DNA of 64,000 nt from Corallococcus soli (GCF_014930455.1 NZ_JAAIYO010000012.1:62001-126000); one strand, 5' to 3'. Positions 36,067-51,265 are shown, counted from the stretch's first letter. The notes: generated by a model from the letters alone, not told the origin. Program-made: numbers and translations.

Positions 36067-37325
36067 TCAGGCCGCCCGGTCCTGGGGGGCGCGCACGGTG
36101 TGGAGGCCGTCGGCGACGCGGAAGGCGAGCTGGAGCGCCTGATCCGCGTTGAGGCGGGGGTCGCAGTGCGTGTGGTAGCGGCTGGACAGGTCGTCCTCGG
36201 AGACGTCCAGCGGGCCGCCCAGGCACTCGGTGACGTCCTGGCCGGTCATCTCCAGGTGGAGGCCCCCGGGGTGGACGCCCTCGGCGGCGGCGACCTGGAG
36301 GAAGGCCATCACCTCCGCGAGGATGCGCTCCAGCGACCGCGTCTTGTAGCCGTTGCTGGCCTTGTGCGTGTTGCCGTGCATCGGGTCGATGGACCACACC
36401 ACGGGGCCGCCGTGGCGGCGGGTGGCGGCCATCAGCCGGGGCAGGGCGGTGGCGACGTTCTCCGAACCGAAGCGCCCGATGAGCGTGAGCTTGCCCGGGA
36501 TGCCCTGGGGGTTGAGCGTGTCGATGAGGCGCAGCAGGTCGTCCGCCTCCATCGTGGGGCCGCACTTGAGGCCGATGGGGTTCTGGATGCCGCGCATGAA
36601 CTCCACGTGGCCGCCGTCCAGTTGGCGGGTGCGCTCGCCAATCCAGAGCATGTGCGCGGACGTGTCGTACCAGCCGCCCGTCGCTTCATCGAAGCGGGTC
36701 ATCGCCTGTTCGACGTTGAGGAGCAGGGCTTCGTGGCTGGTGAAGAAGTCCACCGGACGCACGGCGCCCTCGGCCTCCGGCCGGTGTCCTAGCAGGCGGG
36801 TGAGGTCCGTGTAGCCCTCGCGAGCGAAGGCGCGCACCAACTGGAGCGTCTCCGCGGACTGGTGGTACGCGCGCAGCAGGCGCTGGGGATCCGGCGTGCG
36901 CTCGCGGGCGTTGAAGTCCATGCCGTTGATGATGTCGCCCCGGTAGCTGGGCAGGGTGACGCCGTCGACGGTCTCCGTGGCGTTGGAGCGCGGCTTGGCG
37001 AACTGGCCCGCGATGCGGCCCACCTTCACCACCGGGCACCCACCGGCGAACGTGAGCACGCCGGCCATCTGCAACAGGAGCTGGAAGGTGTCCCGGACGT
37101 TGTCGGCGGAGAACTCCTTGAAGCTCTCCGCGCAGTCACCGCCCTGGAGGAGGAACGCCTTGCCTTCGGCGACCTGTCCCAGCGCGTCGCGCAGCCGCCG
37201 CGTCTCCTCCGCGGGGATGAGGGGCGGCAGCTTCGCCAGCTCCGCTTCCACGCGCGCGAGGGCGGGGAGGTCGGGGTAGTCATCGGGGATGTAGCGGACC
37301 GGCTTCGCGCGCCAGGAGGAGTTCG

Positions 37326-37329
<4 letters not shown>
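36067..37329 (-). CDS. aroA5: Class II (plant-type) DAHP synthase
   Basis: 420 aa. GTG at 37329 overlaps the mxcG stop (GTGA). It is a class II 3-deoxy-D-arabino-heptulosonate-7-phosphate synthase. Supporting blocks: [28 protein letters not shown] with the metal-binding Cys, [103 protein letters not shown]. It condenses PEP and erythrose-4-phosphate, the first shikimate step. Its position in the siderophore operon means it boosts chorismate for dihydroxybenzoate. Stigmatella carries an equivalent gene in its myxochelin cluster; the symbol follows that usage. Confidence 0.93.
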
Positions 37330-41666
<4,337 letters not shown>

Positions 41667-41701
41667 GACGGGGGGACTCCGGACAGGAAGGGGACGGCGG
41701 A

Positions 41702-42613
41702 CTACGAGGCGCGCGCGCCGGGCGCCACGGGGACAGGCTGCTTGGAGGCCAGCAGCGCGTACCAGTCGGTGAGCGTCGGCTTCTCGGCCAGCTCCACGAA
41801 GGACACCTCCGTGCCGTGCTGCCGCCAGCGCTCCACCAGGCTCATCAGGCGGATGGAGTCCATGCCGCGCTCCAGCAGGTTGTCGTCCTCGCCGATGGAC
41901 GCCGCGGACTCCATCAGCAGCTCCGCCACGTCCGCGCGAAGCTGGTCGCGGTCCACCGTCTGCGTCGTGGAGGGGAGGGGCATGGCGGTCATGAGCTGCT
42001 CCGTGGAGGTGACGAAGGCGACGAGCTGCGAGGCGTAGTCGAGCGCCAGCCGGTGCTTCTCCAGCGAGAAGTCCGCCACCGCGTCCGCGACGAGGAAGGG
42101 GCGCACCTCGCTCATGGAGCCGTCGCTGGCCGTTTGGAGGCAGCCGATGTGCGCGTAGATGCCGCAGATGATGAGCTGATCGCGGCCCTGCTCGCGCATG
42201 AGCTCCATCAGGCGCGTGTTGCGAAACGCGCTGTAGCGCCACTTGGTGAGCAGGATGTCACCCTCCGCCGGGGCCAGCGCGTCGATGATCTTCTGCTTCT
42301 GCTCCGGCCCGCCCCGCAGCCCCTTGCCCCAGAAGTCCAGCTGGAGCCCGCGCTGCTCGGGCGTCTGGTCCGGCGGCTGGGCGGAGTACACGACGGGGAT
42401 GCCCAGCTTCGTGCAGTGCGCGCGCAGCCGCTGGATGTTGGCGACCAGCTCCGTCACCGGGGACTGGCCCTGGGTGAAGGCGTCCACGAAGTAGCGCTGC
42501 ATGTCGTGGATGAGCAGGACGGCGCGCCTGGGCTCCGGCGTCCAGGCGATCTTGTTGCGCGGCAGGTCCGCCGGGCCGGGCATGGAATAGGGGGCGATGG
42601 CAGGCAGGGCCAT
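41702..42613 (-). CDS. mxcF: Bifunctional isochorismatase / aryl carrier protein
   Basis: 303 aa, ATG 42613, 23 bp after mxcE. The N-terminal isochorismatase (~1-210) is EntB/DhbB-like: [19 protein letters not shown] with the catalytic Asp, LTKWRYSAF (Lys) and [12 protein letters not shown] (Cys). It cleaves isochorismate to 2,3-dihydro-2,3-dihydroxybenzoate and pyruvate. The C-terminal aryl carrier domain (~220-300) has the phosphopantetheine site [12 protein letters not shown] and carries DHB for condensation by mxcG. The length fits the two-domain family (~285-305 aa). Confidence 0.95.
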   Translation of the reverse strand: MALPAIAPYSMPGPADLPRNKIAWTPEPRRAVLLIHDMQRYFVDAFTQGQSPVTELVANIQRLRAHCTKLGIPVVYSAQPPDQTPEQRGLQLDFWGKGLRGGPEQKQKIIDALAPAEGDILLTKWRYSAFRNTRLMELMREQGRDQLIICGIYAHIGCLQTASDGSMSEVRPFLVADAVADFSLEKHRLALDYASQLVAFVTSTEQLMTAMPLPSTTQTVDRDQLRADVAELLMESAASIGEDDNLLERGMDSIRLMSLVERWRQHGTEVSFVELAEKPTLTDWYALLASKQPVPVAPGARAS

Positions 42614-42636
42614 GGAGGGCTCCAGGTTCAGCAGGT

Positions 42637-44271
42637 TCAAACAGAAGAGGGGTTGAGGGACTGTCGGAGGCTGTCGCGCAGCGCCTTCTTGCTGACCTTG
42701 CCCACGCCCGTCTGGGGGAAGGACGCGACGAACTCGATGCGGTCCGGGATCTTGAAGGCCGCGAGCCCGCGCTGGCGCAGGAAGGCGTTGAGGGCGGACG
42801 CGGCCGGGGCCTCGCCGCGCGGGATGACGACGGCGCAGGTGCGCTCGCCCAGGAACTTGTCGGGGATGGCCACCACCGCCGCGTCGCTCACGGACGGGTG
42901 CGCGAGCAGGTGGTTCTCCACCTCCTCCGCCGCGACCTTGTCGCCGCCCCGGTTGATCTGATCCTTCGCGCGCCCCTCCACCACGAGGCAGCCCTCCGGC
43001 GTCAGGCGCACCAGGTCGCCCGTGCGGTAGAAGCCGTCCGTCGTGAAGGACCGCGCGTTGTGCGTCTCCGCGTTGTAGTAGCCGCGGATGGTGTACGGCC
43101 CGCGCGTGAGCAGGTGGCCCGTCTCTCCGGGCGCCACCGCCACGTCGTCGTCGTCCACCACGCGCAGCTCGTCCGCGTCCGACATGGGGCGGCCCTGCGT
43201 GGTGACGATGAGCGCCTCGGGGTCGTCCAGGCGCGTGTAGTTCACCAGGCCCTCCGCCATGCCGAAGACCTGCTGGAGCGCGCAGCCCAGCGTGGGGCGC
43301 ACGCGCGCGGCGGCCTCGTCGCTCAGCCGGGCGCCGCCCACCTGGAGCACCTGGAGGCTGGACAGGTCGTGCCGCTTCGCCTGCGCCGAGTCCAACCACA
43401 CCATGGTCAGCGGGGGCACCAGCGCGGTGACGGTGACGCGCTCCCGTTCGATGAGCGGGAAGGCCACGTCGGGGCTGGGGTGCAGCGCCATCACCGCCGT
43501 GCCGCCGGCGTAGAAGGTGCCCAGCACGCCGGGCGAGCTCAGCGGGAAGTTGTGCGCCGCCGGCAGCGCGCACAGGTACACCGTGTCACGGTTGAACCGG
43601 CACACGTCCACGCTGGCGCGCAGGCTGTAGATGTAGTCGTCGTGCGTGCGCGGAATCAGCTTGGGCACGCCGGTGCTGCCGCCCGACAACTGGAAGAACG
43701 CCACGTCCGCGGGGGCGGGGCCCTCCAGCGCCACGGGGTCGCAGGGCACGGAGGCCAGCGCGGTGAAGGAACCCGCGTCGCCCAGCACCAGCACGTGCTT
43801 CAGCGTGGGCGTGGCCGCGCGCACCTGCTCCGCGAGCGTGCGGTAGTCGAAGCCGCCGAAGCGGTCCGGGATGACGTACCCCACCGCTTCGGTGAAGGCG
43901 CAGAAGTAGCCGATCTCCGACGCGCGGTGCGCGGGCAGCGCGAACACCGGCAGCGCGCCCATGCGGAAGAGCGCGAAGATGACCTCGTAGAACTCCGCGA
44001 CGTTGGGCAGCTGCACCACCACGCGGTCCCGGGCGCGGATGCCCAGCGCATGGAAGCCCGCGGCCATCCGGTCCACGCGCGCGTCCAGCTCCGCGTACGT
44101 CCACCGGTTGGTGCCCGCCACCAACGCGACGTGCGTCCCGAAGTCCCGGGCCCGGTCGCGCAAGAGCTGGCCGAACGTCTCCCCGCGCCAGTAGCCCGCC
44201 TCGCGGTAGCGCCGGGCGAAGTCCTCCGGCCACGGGGGACAGCCCGCCAGGTGTTCGCGCACGGAGCTCAC
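42637..44271 (-). CDS. mxcE: 2,3-dihydroxybenzoate-AMP ligase
   Basis: 544 aa. GTG at 44271 is the start: it overlaps the mxcD stop in GTGA and is immediately followed by EntE-like sequence. The open frame upstream is only the antisense-like shadow of mxcD. It is an EntE/DhbE-type adenylating enzyme: [16 protein letters not shown] (P-loop), [13 protein letters not shown] (the aryl-acid pocket with Asn), [21 protein letters not shown], and [20 protein letters not shown] with the late catalytic Lys near [10 protein letters not shown]. It activates DHB as acyl-AMP and loads the carrier domain of mxcF. Confidence 0.95.
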   Translation of the reverse strand: MSSVREHLAGCPPWPEDFARRYREAGYWRGETFGQLLRDRARDFGTHVALVAGTNRWTYAELDARVDRMAAGFHALGIRARDRVVVQLPNVAEFYEVIFALFRMGALPVFALPAHRASEIGYFCAFTEAVGYVIPDRFGGFDYRTLAEQVRAATPTLKHVLVLGDAGSFTALASVPCDPVALEGPAPADVAFFQLSGGSTGVPKLIPRTHDDYIYSLRASVDVCRFNRDTVYLCALPAAHNFPLSSPGVLGTFYAGGTAVMALHPSPDVAFPLIERERVTVTALVPPLTMVWLDSAQAKRHDLSSLQVLQVGGARLSDEAAARVRPTLGCALQQVFGMAEGLVNYTRLDDPEALIVTTQGRPMSDADELRVVDDDDVAVAPGETGHLLTRGPYTIRGYYNAETHNARSFTTDGFYRTGDLVRLTPEGCLVVEGRAKDQINRGGDKVAAEEVENHLLAHPSVSDAAVVAIPDKFLGERTCAVVIPRGEAPAASALNAFLRQRGLAAFKIPDRIEFVASFPQTGVGKVSKKALRDSLRQSLNPSSV

Positions 44272-45572
44272 GGCTGCACCCCGGCGCCCAGGCCCATGGC
44301 CTGGAGCATGGTGCGGAACTTCGCCTCGGTCTCCGCCAGCTCCGCCTCCGGCGTGGAGCCCACGACGACGCCCGCGCCCGCGAACAGCCGCAGCGAGTTC
44401 GCGTCCGCCTCCGCGCAGCGGATGGTGACGGCCCACTGCCCGTCGCCGTTCGCGTCGCACCAGCCCACCGTGCCGGTGTAGTAGCCGCGCTGGAACGGTT
44501 CGATGTGGCCAATGGCCTCGTGCGCCAGCTCCGTCGGGTGGCCGCACACCGCGGGCGTGGGATGCATCGCCAGCGCCAGCGTCAGCGAAGTGATGGACGG
44601 GTCCTTCAGCTCGCCCTGGATGCGGCTGGAGAGATGCCACATCGTCTGGGTGCTCACGAGCGACGGCCCCTTGGGCACGTCCAGCGTCTTGCAGTAGGGA
44701 CGCAGCGCTTCGGCCACCGCGTCGATGACGACCGCGTGCTCGTGCAGATCCTTGGGGGACGTCATCAGCCGCGCCGCCCGCGCCTGGTCCTCCAGCGGAT
44801 CCGTGCTGCGCGCCGCGGAGCCCGCGAGCGGATTGGCGATGACCTGCAACCCGGAGCGCGACACCAGCAGCTCCGGGCTGGCGCCGATGAGCGTCCGCCG
44901 GCCCGCGCCGGGCGCCGCGTCCTCGTGAGGAGGCAGGTCCACCGCGAACGTGTAGCCGTGCGGGTTGCGCCGGGCCAGGTTGTGCAAGAGCTGGCGCAGG
45001 TCCACGGGTGTCGCCGTGTCCAGGTGCAGCGAGCGCGACAGCACCACCTTGCGCAGCGGCCCGTCCTGCATGAGCTTCAGCGCCGCCGCCACGCCGTCCA
45101 GGTACGCGGCCGGCTCCGGCACGGGGCGCATCGTGTAGCGAGACGCCAGGGGGAGCTGCGCGGGGGAGGCCGCGTCGAACACCAGCGGGCCCGCGCGCTG
45201 CAACGTCATGGGCACCACGAGCTGCGCCTCCACCCGGCCGTCGAAGGGCACCGCGCCCACCGCCACCGGGATGTCGTGCGCCGCCTCACGGGAAGCGTCC
45301 AGCACCGCCGCCACCCGCGCGGGCAGGCCCTCCAGGGAGTTCGTTCCGCCCGAGTGCGGCACCGTGGCGAACACGCCGCGCGCCAGCATGGTGCGCCTGG
45401 GGGACGCGAAGAAGAACGACGAGCCGGCGTCGTAGTCGCGCAGCAGCCGCGTCGCCAGCGACTCCTGCTCCGACTCCGCCGTCAGGGCAGGGGCCACCCC
45501 CATGCCGTCCACGGGCAGCGCCACACCGCGCGGTTCTTTGGAACCCGTAACGATTTTGGTATCAGGAATCAT
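44268..45572 (-). CDS. mxcD: Isochorismate synthase
   Basis: 434 aa. ATG 45572 starts [11 protein letters not shown]; sequence upstream in the same frame is Arg-rich and not family-like. It is an EntC/DhbC-type chorismate-utilising enzyme: [58 protein letters not shown], and [26 protein letters not shown]. It converts chorismate to isochorismate with Mg2+, the first committed DHB step. It is 83 bp after mxcC and overlaps mxcE by 4 bp. Confidence 0.95.
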   Translation of the reverse strand: MIPDTKIVTGSKEPRGVALPVDGMGVAPALTAESEQESLATRLLRDYDAGSSFFFASPRRTMLARGVFATVPHSGGTNSLEGLPARVAAVLDASREAAHDIPVAVGAVPFDGRVEAQLVVPMTLQRAGPLVFDAASPAQLPLASRYTMRPVPEPAAYLDGVAAALKLMQDGPLRKVVLSRSLHLDTATPVDLRQLLHNLARRNPHGYTFAVDLPPHEDAAPGAGRRTLIGASPELLVSRSGLQVIANPLAGSAARSTDPLEDQARAARLMTSPKDLHEHAVVIDAVAEALRPYCKTLDVPKGPSLVSTQTMWHLSSRIQGELKDPSITSLTLALAMHPTPAVCGHPTELAHEAIGHIEPFQRGYYTGTVGWCDANGDGQWAVTIRCAEADANSLRLFAGAGVVVGSTPEAELAETEAKFRTMLQAMGLGAGVQP

Positions 45573-45655
45573 TCTCAACTCGGTGGGATGCGAGGGGACA
45601 CGGAGGGCCACCCCGCGAGAGGGAAGGGAGGGAAGGCAACGGGCGTGGGCGCGCG

Positions 45656-46432
45656 TCAGACGCCCAGCGTGGCGCCGCCGTCGATGCACAGGTCGTGCAT
45701 CGTGATGTGGCGGGCCTGGTCGGACGCCAGGAACACCACGGAGTCGGCGATGTCGTCCGGCGTCGCGATGCGGCGCAGGGGGATGCCGGTGCGGAAGGAC
45801 TGCAGCGAGCCCGCGATGACGGCCTCCGGCCCGCGGTCATCCGACCAGAGCGCCCGCTGCATGGCGGTGTCGGTGGAGCCGGGGGACACGACGTTGCAGC
45901 GGATGCCGTGCTCGGCCAGTTCCAACCCCAGACACTTGGTGAACATGGTGGAGGCGGCCTTGGACGCCGCGTAGGCCGCCATCTGCATGCGCGGCACGCC
46001 CGCCGCGTTGGAGCCCACCGTGACGATGGCGCCAGAGCGCCGGGGCACCATGTGCCTGGCCACCGCGCGCGAGACATGGAACACGCCGTGGGTGTTGACC
46101 GCGAAGGTGCTCATCCAGTCCGCGTCGCTCTGGGTCAGCACCGGGCCCATGCGCAGGATGCCCGCCACGTTGGCCAGCACCTGGATGGGGCCCAGCTTCG
46201 CTTCGATGTGCGCGACCGCGTCCTCGACGCCGTCCTTGTCCCGCACGTCCACCTTGAACGCGGTGGCCTTCAAGCCCTGCTGGCGAAGCTCCGCCACCAG
46301 CAGCTCCAGCCCGGCGCCATTCTGGTCGAACACGGCCACGGGCATGGTGCGCGCGAGCTTGCGTGCGACGGCCGCGCCAATGCCCTGGGCCGCGCCCGTC
46401 ACCACCGCGAGTCCTGTCGTCGCACCCATCAT
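45656..46432 (-). CDS. mxcC: 2,3-dihydro-2,3-dihydroxybenzoate dehydrogenase
   Basis: 258 aa from ATG 46432 (or 46429). It is a short-chain dehydrogenase of the EntA type: [17 protein letters not shown] (NAD site), [12 protein letters not shown], catalytic Ser in VTVGSNAAG and Tyr/Lys in YAASKAAS. It oxidises the isochorismatase product to 2,3-dihydroxybenzoate. An ATG at 46498 in frame would place the Fur box inside the coding sequence, and the added residues are not SDR-like. The shorter start is therefore preferred. It is the first gene of the mxcCDEFG-aroA5 run. Confidence 0.94.
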   Translation of the reverse strand: MMGATTGLAVVTGAAQGIGAAVARKLARTMPVAVFDQNGAGLELLVAELRQQGLKATAFKVDVRDKDGVEDAVAHIEAKLGPIQVLANVAGILRMGPVLTQSDADWMSTFAVNTHGVFHVSRAVARHMVPRRSGAIVTVGSNAAGVPRMQMAAYAASKAASTMFTKCLGLELAEHGIRCNVVSPGSTDTAMQRALWSDDRGPEAVIAGSLQSFRTGIPLRRIATPDDIADSVVFLASDQARHITMHDLCIDGGATLGV

Positions 46433-46458
46433 CCGCTCACCCGAACCGTCTGCCTGAA

Positions 46459-46477
46459 AATGAGAACGGTTCTCAGA
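46459..46477 (-). promoter_or_regulatory. Fur-box-like palindrome before mxcC
   Basis: The core TGAGAACGGTTCTCA at 46461-46475 is a perfect 7-1-7 inverted repeat and fits the Fur/NAT-NAT type operator. It lies ~27 bp upstream of the mxcC start and 112 bp after mxcL, marking the promoter of the DHB/NRPS genes. Confidence 0.8.
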
Positions 46478-46588
46478 ATCAGAATCCGGAAGTGCCATGG
46501 TCGTGAATTCCTGTCAAGAAGGCTCAGGCCCGAAATGACCCACCGCGTGAGGCGTTGCGGTGGGGCGGGCGGATTGTTTGCGATTGTT

Positions 46589-47872
46589 TCAGGCAGCGGT
46601 GGCGGCGGCGTTGGCGGCCGCTTCGCGCAGCACCTCGCCGGCGGCGGCGATGGTGTGATCGATCTGCTGTTCGGTGTGCACGGCGCTGATGAAGTTCAGG
46701 TCGCGGCGCAGGATGACGCCCCGGCGGGCCATGCCGGCCTGGAAGGGGATCATCTTCTGGATGTGCTGGGGGATGTCCTTGCTGAAGCGGAAGAAGGGCA
46801 CGGCGTCGTAGCCGATGACCTCCAGCGAGGAGCCCGTGGCCTTCGCGTGGGCGTTGACGCCGTCGCGCAGGCGGCGGCCCATGCTGGCGATGTGCTCGAT
46901 GTAGTTCGTGCTCTTGTATTCGTTGAGCACGGCCTCGCACACGGCCAGGGAGAGCATTTCGCCGCCGAAGGTGGTGGACACCTGGAGGTCGCTCAGCTTG
47001 GAGAGGTGCTTCTCCGGGCCGGCGATGGCGGACAGGGGCATGCCCGCGGCGATGCCCTTGGACAGCGTGACGAAGTCAGCCTGGACGCCGAAGAACTGCT
47101 GCGCGCCGCCCAGGGCCAGGCGGAAGCCGGTGACGACCTCGTCCAGGATGAAGAGCACGCCGTGCTTCGCGCAGGTGTCCTTCACCGCCTGGAGGAACTC
47201 GCGGGTGATGGTGCGGTTGTAGGGGATGGCCAGCAGGACGCAGGCCAGCTGCGCGCCGTGCGCTTCGATGTGCGCGAGCAGGGCGGGTTCGTCCGGGGGC
47301 GTGAAGAGCGGCAGGCGGGTGGTGAGCTTCGCGACGGCCGCGGGGATGCCCGGCGTGTCGTACATGAAGTGGTCGTGCCAGCCGTTGTAGCCCACGGTGA
47401 CGATGGACTCGCGGCCGGTGATGTGGCGCGACAGGCGCACGGCGGCGGACGTGGCGTCCGCGCCCGTCTTGAAAAAGCGGGCCATCTCCGCGCCCGGGAT
47501 GACGTCCACCAGCGCGCGCACGGAGGAGACCTCCACCGGCGTGGGCAGCGAGTGGATGATGCCCTCGGCCAGGTGCTTGCGGATGGTCTCCGCGACGGCC
47601 GGGTGGTTGTGGCCCAGCATGTTGGCGCCCAGGGCCTGGATGTAGTCGATGTACTCCTGGCCGTCCGCGTCCTCCACCAGCGCGCCCTGGCCCTTGGTGA
47701 GGAACACGGGGAAGGCGCCGGGGGCGAAGTGGTCCGGCTTCTTCATCATCGTCTGGGTGACGCCGGGGACCAGCTTGCGGGCCTCGGCGAGGAGCTGGTT
47801 GGAGCGCTCCAGCTTGATCTCACCCACGATGGGGCGCGGCAGGGACGGATGGCGGGCTGTGGCCTGGGACAT
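46589..47872 (-). CDS. mxcL: Class III aminotransferase for myxochelin B
   Basis: 427 aa, ATG 47872, 34 bp after the exporter. It is a glutamate-1-semialdehyde aminomutase-like PLP enzyme: GHNHPAV, FFKTGADATSAAVRLSR, GYNGWHDHF, FILDEVVTGFRLALGG (PLP Asp) and TLSKGIAAGMPLSAIAG with the Schiff-base Lys. In Stigmatella, MxcL transaminates the aldehyde released by MxcG to the amine myxochelin B. The same role is inferred here from family and cluster. A GSA aminomutase role in haem synthesis is less likely given the siderophore setting. Confidence 0.92.
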   Translation of the reverse strand: MSQATARHPSLPRPIVGEIKLERSNQLLAEARKLVPGVTQTMMKKPDHFAPGAFPVFLTKGQGALVEDADGQEYIDYIQALGANMLGHNHPAVAETIRKHLAEGIIHSLPTPVEVSSVRALVDVIPGAEMARFFKTGADATSAAVRLSRHITGRESIVTVGYNGWHDHFMYDTPGIPAAVAKLTTRLPLFTPPDEPALLAHIEAHGAQLACVLLAIPYNRTITREFLQAVKDTCAKHGVLFILDEVVTGFRLALGGAQQFFGVQADFVTLSKGIAAGMPLSAIAGPEKHLSKLSDLQVSTTFGGEMLSLAVCEAVLNEYKSTNYIEHIASMGRRLRDGVNAHAKATGSSLEVIGYDAVPFFRFSKDIPQHIQKMIPFQAGMARRGVILRRDLNFISAVHTEQQIDHTIAAAGEVLREAAANAAATAA

Positions 47873-47906
47873 GGAAGGGTCCTTGTGTTCAGGGGTGGAG
47901 GAGGTG

Positions 47907-49142
47907 TCAGGAAGCGGGGGTGGCGCTCACCGGGACGGCGCGTCCGGCGAAGACCCAGAGCAGGCCCAGCGCCAGCACGGACACGCCCGCGGCGAGCCAG
48001 CCCAGGGGGCCGAAGCCGATGAGCGCGCCGTCGGACGCGGTGGACAGCAGCAGTCCGCCCATCCACGCGGCCAGCCCGGAGGCGCCGTCGCTGGCGGCCA
48101 TGTTCACCGCCAGGTAGCGCCCCCGCAGGGTGGGCGGCACCCGGGACGCGACGAGCGCCATGGTGGGGATGGCCCGGCCGGAGGTGAGCGTCATGAAGCC
48201 CACGAACACCAGCGCCACCACCGGCAGCGGGGACGGCGACAGGTGCGTGAAGAGCAGGTGCGGCACCATGGAGAACACCAGCAGGCCGGCCAGCACTCGC
48301 GCGGGACCCAGGCGATCCGCCAGCCCGCCAATCCACCGCGAGCTCAGGAGCGTCGCCGCGCCGCCGGCCAGGTACACCCAGGGCAGCTCCGACAGCGACA
48401 GGCCCAGGTTGCCCACCATGAAGGCGCCCAGGTAGGGGATGAGCAGGAAGCTGGCGAACACCACCGTGAACGTCAGCCCCCAGCCGAGCGCCAGCCGGGG
48501 CGTCCACACGGAGGCGGGCGCCAGGGTGTCGGACGCGGTGCCCGCGCGGACCAGGTGCCCGTCCACGCGCGGCAGCAGGCGCAGCAGCAGCAGCCACACG
48601 CCGCCCGCGACAGCCGCGAGGGCGAAGAAGGGCGCGCGCCAGCCCCAGAGGTTCGCGACGCCCAGGCCCAGCGGCACGCCCGCCACGGCGGACAGCGCGT
48701 AAGCCGTCATCACGGTGCCAATGGCCTGACCCCGGCGCTCCGCGGGCACCACGTCGCTGACGATGGCGATGACCACCGCGCCCATCAGCCCCGCGCACGC
48801 CCCGGCCACGGTGCGCGCCACGAGCAGCCCCACGGCCCCGGTGGCCATGCCGCACAGGAGCGTGGCGGTGATGAAGCCCGCGTAGAGCATCAGCAGCGTC
48901 CGCTTGCGCTCCAGGCGATCCAGCCAGAACACGCCCAGCACGCCCATGGCCGCGGACGCGAGCGTGTACGCGGACACCAAGGCCCCGAAGCGCGTCGCCG
49001 ACAGGTCCAGCCGCTGCATCAGCAGGGGCCCCAGCGGCATCAGCATCATGAAGTCGACGACGTGCGTGAACTGCACCGCCGCCAGGAGCCACAGCAGCGT
49101 GCGCTCACGCGCGACGGGGGATGGAGCACTCAAGACAGTCAC
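47907..49142 (-). CDS. mxcK: MFS transporter, likely siderophore exporter
   Basis: About 411 aa. GTG 49142 is the first standard start. TTG 49175 in the same frame would add a Pro/Cys-rich stretch that is unlikely to be coding. About 12 membrane segments are visible. The MFS motifs include FWLDRLERKRTLL after helix 2 and VVPAERRGQAIG after helix 4, plus ADRLGPARVL and LRGRYLAVNMA. It is the first gene of the locus, under a strong Fur-like site ~115 bp upstream, so it is probably the inner-membrane exporter for myxochelin. The symbol is tentative; function rests on family and position. Confidence 0.85.
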   Translation of the reverse strand: MTVLSAPSPVARERTLLWLLAAVQFTHVVDFMMLMPLGPLLMQRLDLSATRFGALVSAYTLASAAMGVLGVFWLDRLERKRTLLMLYAGFITATLLCGMATGAVGLLVARTVAGACAGLMGAVVIAIVSDVVPAERRGQAIGTVMTAYALSAVAGVPLGLGVANLWGWRAPFFALAAVAGGVWLLLLRLLPRVDGHLVRAGTASDTLAPASVWTPRLALGWGLTFTVVFASFLLIPYLGAFMVGNLGLSLSELPWVYLAGGAATLLSSRWIGGLADRLGPARVLAGLLVFSMVPHLLFTHLSPSPLPVVALVFVGFMTLTSGRAIPTMALVASRVPPTLRGRYLAVNMAASDGASGLAAWMGGLLLSTASDGALIGFGPLGWLAAGVSVLALGLLWVFAGRAVPVSATPAS

Positions 49143-49255
49143 CAGGAATCCAGACGCACACGCCGGCCCGGGCAATGCCAGACGCCAGACAAGGCCCGGC
49201 CTGGACCCGCCGCGCCTAGCGACGGACCCGCCGTGTTCGTTGCAAGTCAGAGAAT

Positions 49256-49274
49256 GATAATGAGAATCATCCTC
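49256..49274 (-). promoter_or_regulatory. Fur-box-like palindrome before the exporter
   Basis: GATAATGAGAATCATCCTC matches the Fur consensus GATAATGATAATCATTATC at 16 of 19 positions by hand count, the best of the three sites here. It lies between the exporter (minus) and dihydroxyacetone kinase (plus) genes and presumably controls the exporter-mxcL pair. Confidence 0.8.
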
Positions 49275-49431
49275 ATAAATGAGCGGGAGTCAATGGAAAA
49301 GCGGGTTTCATGACGCAATCGTCCGGAGGCGGGCTTGTGCGCCCCGTGCGCCTTGACGGGGTGGCGTGTGGGCGGAAGGGTGGCCTCCGAGGCCGTCCGT
49401 CCCCGTCGTTCTTTCCGCAGAGGTGTCGAAG

Positions 49432-51117
49432 GTGAAGAAGCTCGTCAATGCGCCGCGCGAAGTGGTCCGGGAGATGTTGGAGGGGTTCGTCGCGCTCGCG
49501 CCGGGGCAGGCGTTGCTGGAGGGGGAGACGGTGGTGGTGCGCGCGGACGTGCCGGCGGCGCTGGGGGCGCGGCGGGTGGCGATTTTGTCGGGCGGTGGCA
49601 GCGGACACGAGCCGGCGCATGCGGGCTACGTGGGCGCGGGCATGCTGCACGCGGCGGTGGCGGGGGACGTGTTCACGTCGCCCAGCACGGACGCGGTGCT
49701 GGCGGCCATCCGCGCGGTGGCGGGCACGGCGGGGGCGCTGCTCATCGTGAAGAACTACACCGGCGACCGGCTCAACTTCGGGCTCGCGGCGGAGCTGGCG
49801 CGGGCGGAGGGCATCCCCACGGAGGTCGTGGTGGTGGCGGACGACGTGGCGTTGCGCGACACGGTGGAGCCCGCGCGGCGGCGGGGCATCGCGGGCGTGG
49901 TGCTGGTGCACAAGGTGGCGGGCGCGGCGGCGGCGGCGGGTGCGTCGCTGGCGGAGGTGGCGCGCGAGGCGACGGAGGCGGCCAGTGCGCTGGGCAGCAT
50001 GGGCGTGGCGCTGGGGCCGTGCACGGTGCCGGCGGCGGGCCGGCCGGGCTTCACGCTGGGCGAGGGCGAGGTGGAGCTGGGGCTGGGCATCCACGGCGAG
50101 CAGGGGGTGCGCCGCGTCGCGCTCCAGCCGGCGGACGCGCTGGTGGACACGCTGCTGTCGGCCATCGTGGAGGACCGGGGCATCGGCAAGGGCGAGCGGG
50201 TGGCGCTGATGGTCAACGGCCTGGGCGGCACGCCCCCCATGGAGCTGGCCATCGTGACGCGTCGGGCGCTGGCGTCCCTCGCGGAGCGGGGCGTGCAGGT
50301 GGAGCGGGCGTGGCAGGGCACGTTCCTGTCCGCGCTGGAGATGCCGGGGTGTTCGCTCACGCTGCTGAAGGTGGACGACGCGCGGCTGGCGCGGCTGGAC
50401 GCGGCCACGGAGGCGCCTGCGTGGCCGGGGAAGGGAGCGCTGGTCGCGCAGCGCCGGGTGGTGTCCCCCAGGGGCCCGCTGCCCACCATCCAGGGACACC
50501 CGAAGCCGCAGCCGCAGATGGGGCAGGTGAAGGCGGGAGCGCTGGCGGTGGCGGACGCCTGGGATGCGGCGGAGGAGACGCTGACGGAGCTGGACAGCGC
50601 GGCGGGGGACGGCGACCTGGGCTTGAGCCTGGTGCGGGGCGCGGCGGCCATCCGCGCGTTGCCGGAGGGCGCGTGGGCCACGCCGTCGGGGGCGCTGACG
50701 GAGCTGGGGCAGGCGCTGCGCCGGAGCATCGGCGGCAGCTCCGGGCCGTTCTACGCGACCGCGCTCCTGCGGGCCTCGCGCCACCTGACGAACAAGGTTC
50801 CGGACGCTGCGGACTGGGCCAAGGCGTTCCAGGTGGCCGTCGAGGCGGTGTCGGAGCTGGGCGGCGCAAGGCCCGGGGACCGGACCATGGTGGACGCGCT
50901 GCACCCGGCGGCGGAGGCGCTGGGGCGCGCCGTGCGCGAGGGGAAGTCCCTGGGGGCCGCGTGGGCGGAGGCGACGCGCGCGGCGGAGCAGGGCGCGGAG
51001 GCGACCGCGAGCATGACGGCGCGGCTGGGGCGCGCGAGCTACCTGGGCGAGCGCGCGAAGGGGATTCCCGACGCGGGCGCGGCTGCGGTCGTCATCTGGA
51101 TGAAGGCGCTGGGGTGA
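49432..51117 (+). CDS. Fused dihydroxyacetone kinase (DhaK-DhaL)
   Basis: 561 aa. GTG 49432 has AGAGG ~9 bp upstream and begins the family sequence (VKKLVNAPREVVREMLEG); GTG 49423 is possible. The DhaK half (~1-330) shows the GGGSGHEPAHAGYVGAGML block with the His that binds the substrate, GDVFTSPST, LIVKNYTGDRLNF, VNGLGGTPPMEL. The DhaL half (~355-561) has the ATP/Mg loop DSAAGDGDLGLSL and GGSSGPFYATAL. It phosphorylates dihydroxyacetone with ATP, as in the Citrobacter-type single-chain enzymes. No glycerol dehydrogenase or PTS partner lies nearby. It faces away from the siderophore genes. Confidence 0.93.
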   Translation: MKKLVNAPREVVREMLEGFVALAPGQALLEGETVVVRADVPAALGARRVAILSGGGSGHEPAHAGYVGAGMLHAAVAGDVFTSPSTDAVLAAIRAVAGTAGALLIVKNYTGDRLNFGLAAELARAEGIPTEVVVVADDVALRDTVEPARRRGIAGVVLVHKVAGAAAAAGASLAEVAREATEAASALGSMGVALGPCTVPAAGRPGFTLGEGEVELGLGIHGEQGVRRVALQPADALVDTLLSAIVEDRGIGKGERVALMVNGLGGTPPMELAIVTRRALASLAERGVQVERAWQGTFLSALEMPGCSLTLLKVDDARLARLDAATEAPAWPGKGALVAQRRVVSPRGPLPTIQGHPKPQPQMGQVKAGALAVADAWDAAEETLTELDSAAGDGDLGLSLVRGAAAIRALPEGAWATPSGALTELGQALRRSIGGSSGPFYATALLRASRHLTNKVPDAADWAKAFQVAVEAVSELGGARPGDRTMVDALHPAAEALGRAVREGKSLGAAWAEATRAAEQGAEATASMTARLGRASYLGERAKGIPDAGAAAVVIWMKALG

Positions 51118-51265
51118 CCTGTCGTTGATGAGCCACTCGCCCTTCGGTGTCTGGGTGAGGACGGGCTGGAGGTCGCCCAGGCGTGTCTGGGTCTGCTCCG
51201 GTTCGCTGGCTCTCCGCGGTTACCGAATCGTGCTCGCATCCTCTTCATTGTGCAGGTCGAAGACG
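51118..51265. other. Gap between convergent genes, possible gene remnant
   Basis: 148 bp. Read on the minus strand, ~51190-51125 gives TRLGDLQPVLTQTPKGEWLI, which looks like a real protein end. It is closed by a TAA just upstream and has no start. It may be the scrap of a lost gene; this is weak. Confidence 0.3.

Noticed and set aside
42614-43573. N-terminal extension of the isochorismatase frame and similar upstream extensions of mxcE, mxcD, mxcG and the ArsC-like gene
   Set aside because: The added residues are shadows of the preceding gene; short-overlap starts or the true family N-terminus decide the starts.
45560-45585. A fourth Fur-like site before mxcD (AATCATTCTC)
   Set aside because: Only half a palindrome is present and it overlaps the mxcD start inside an apparent operon.
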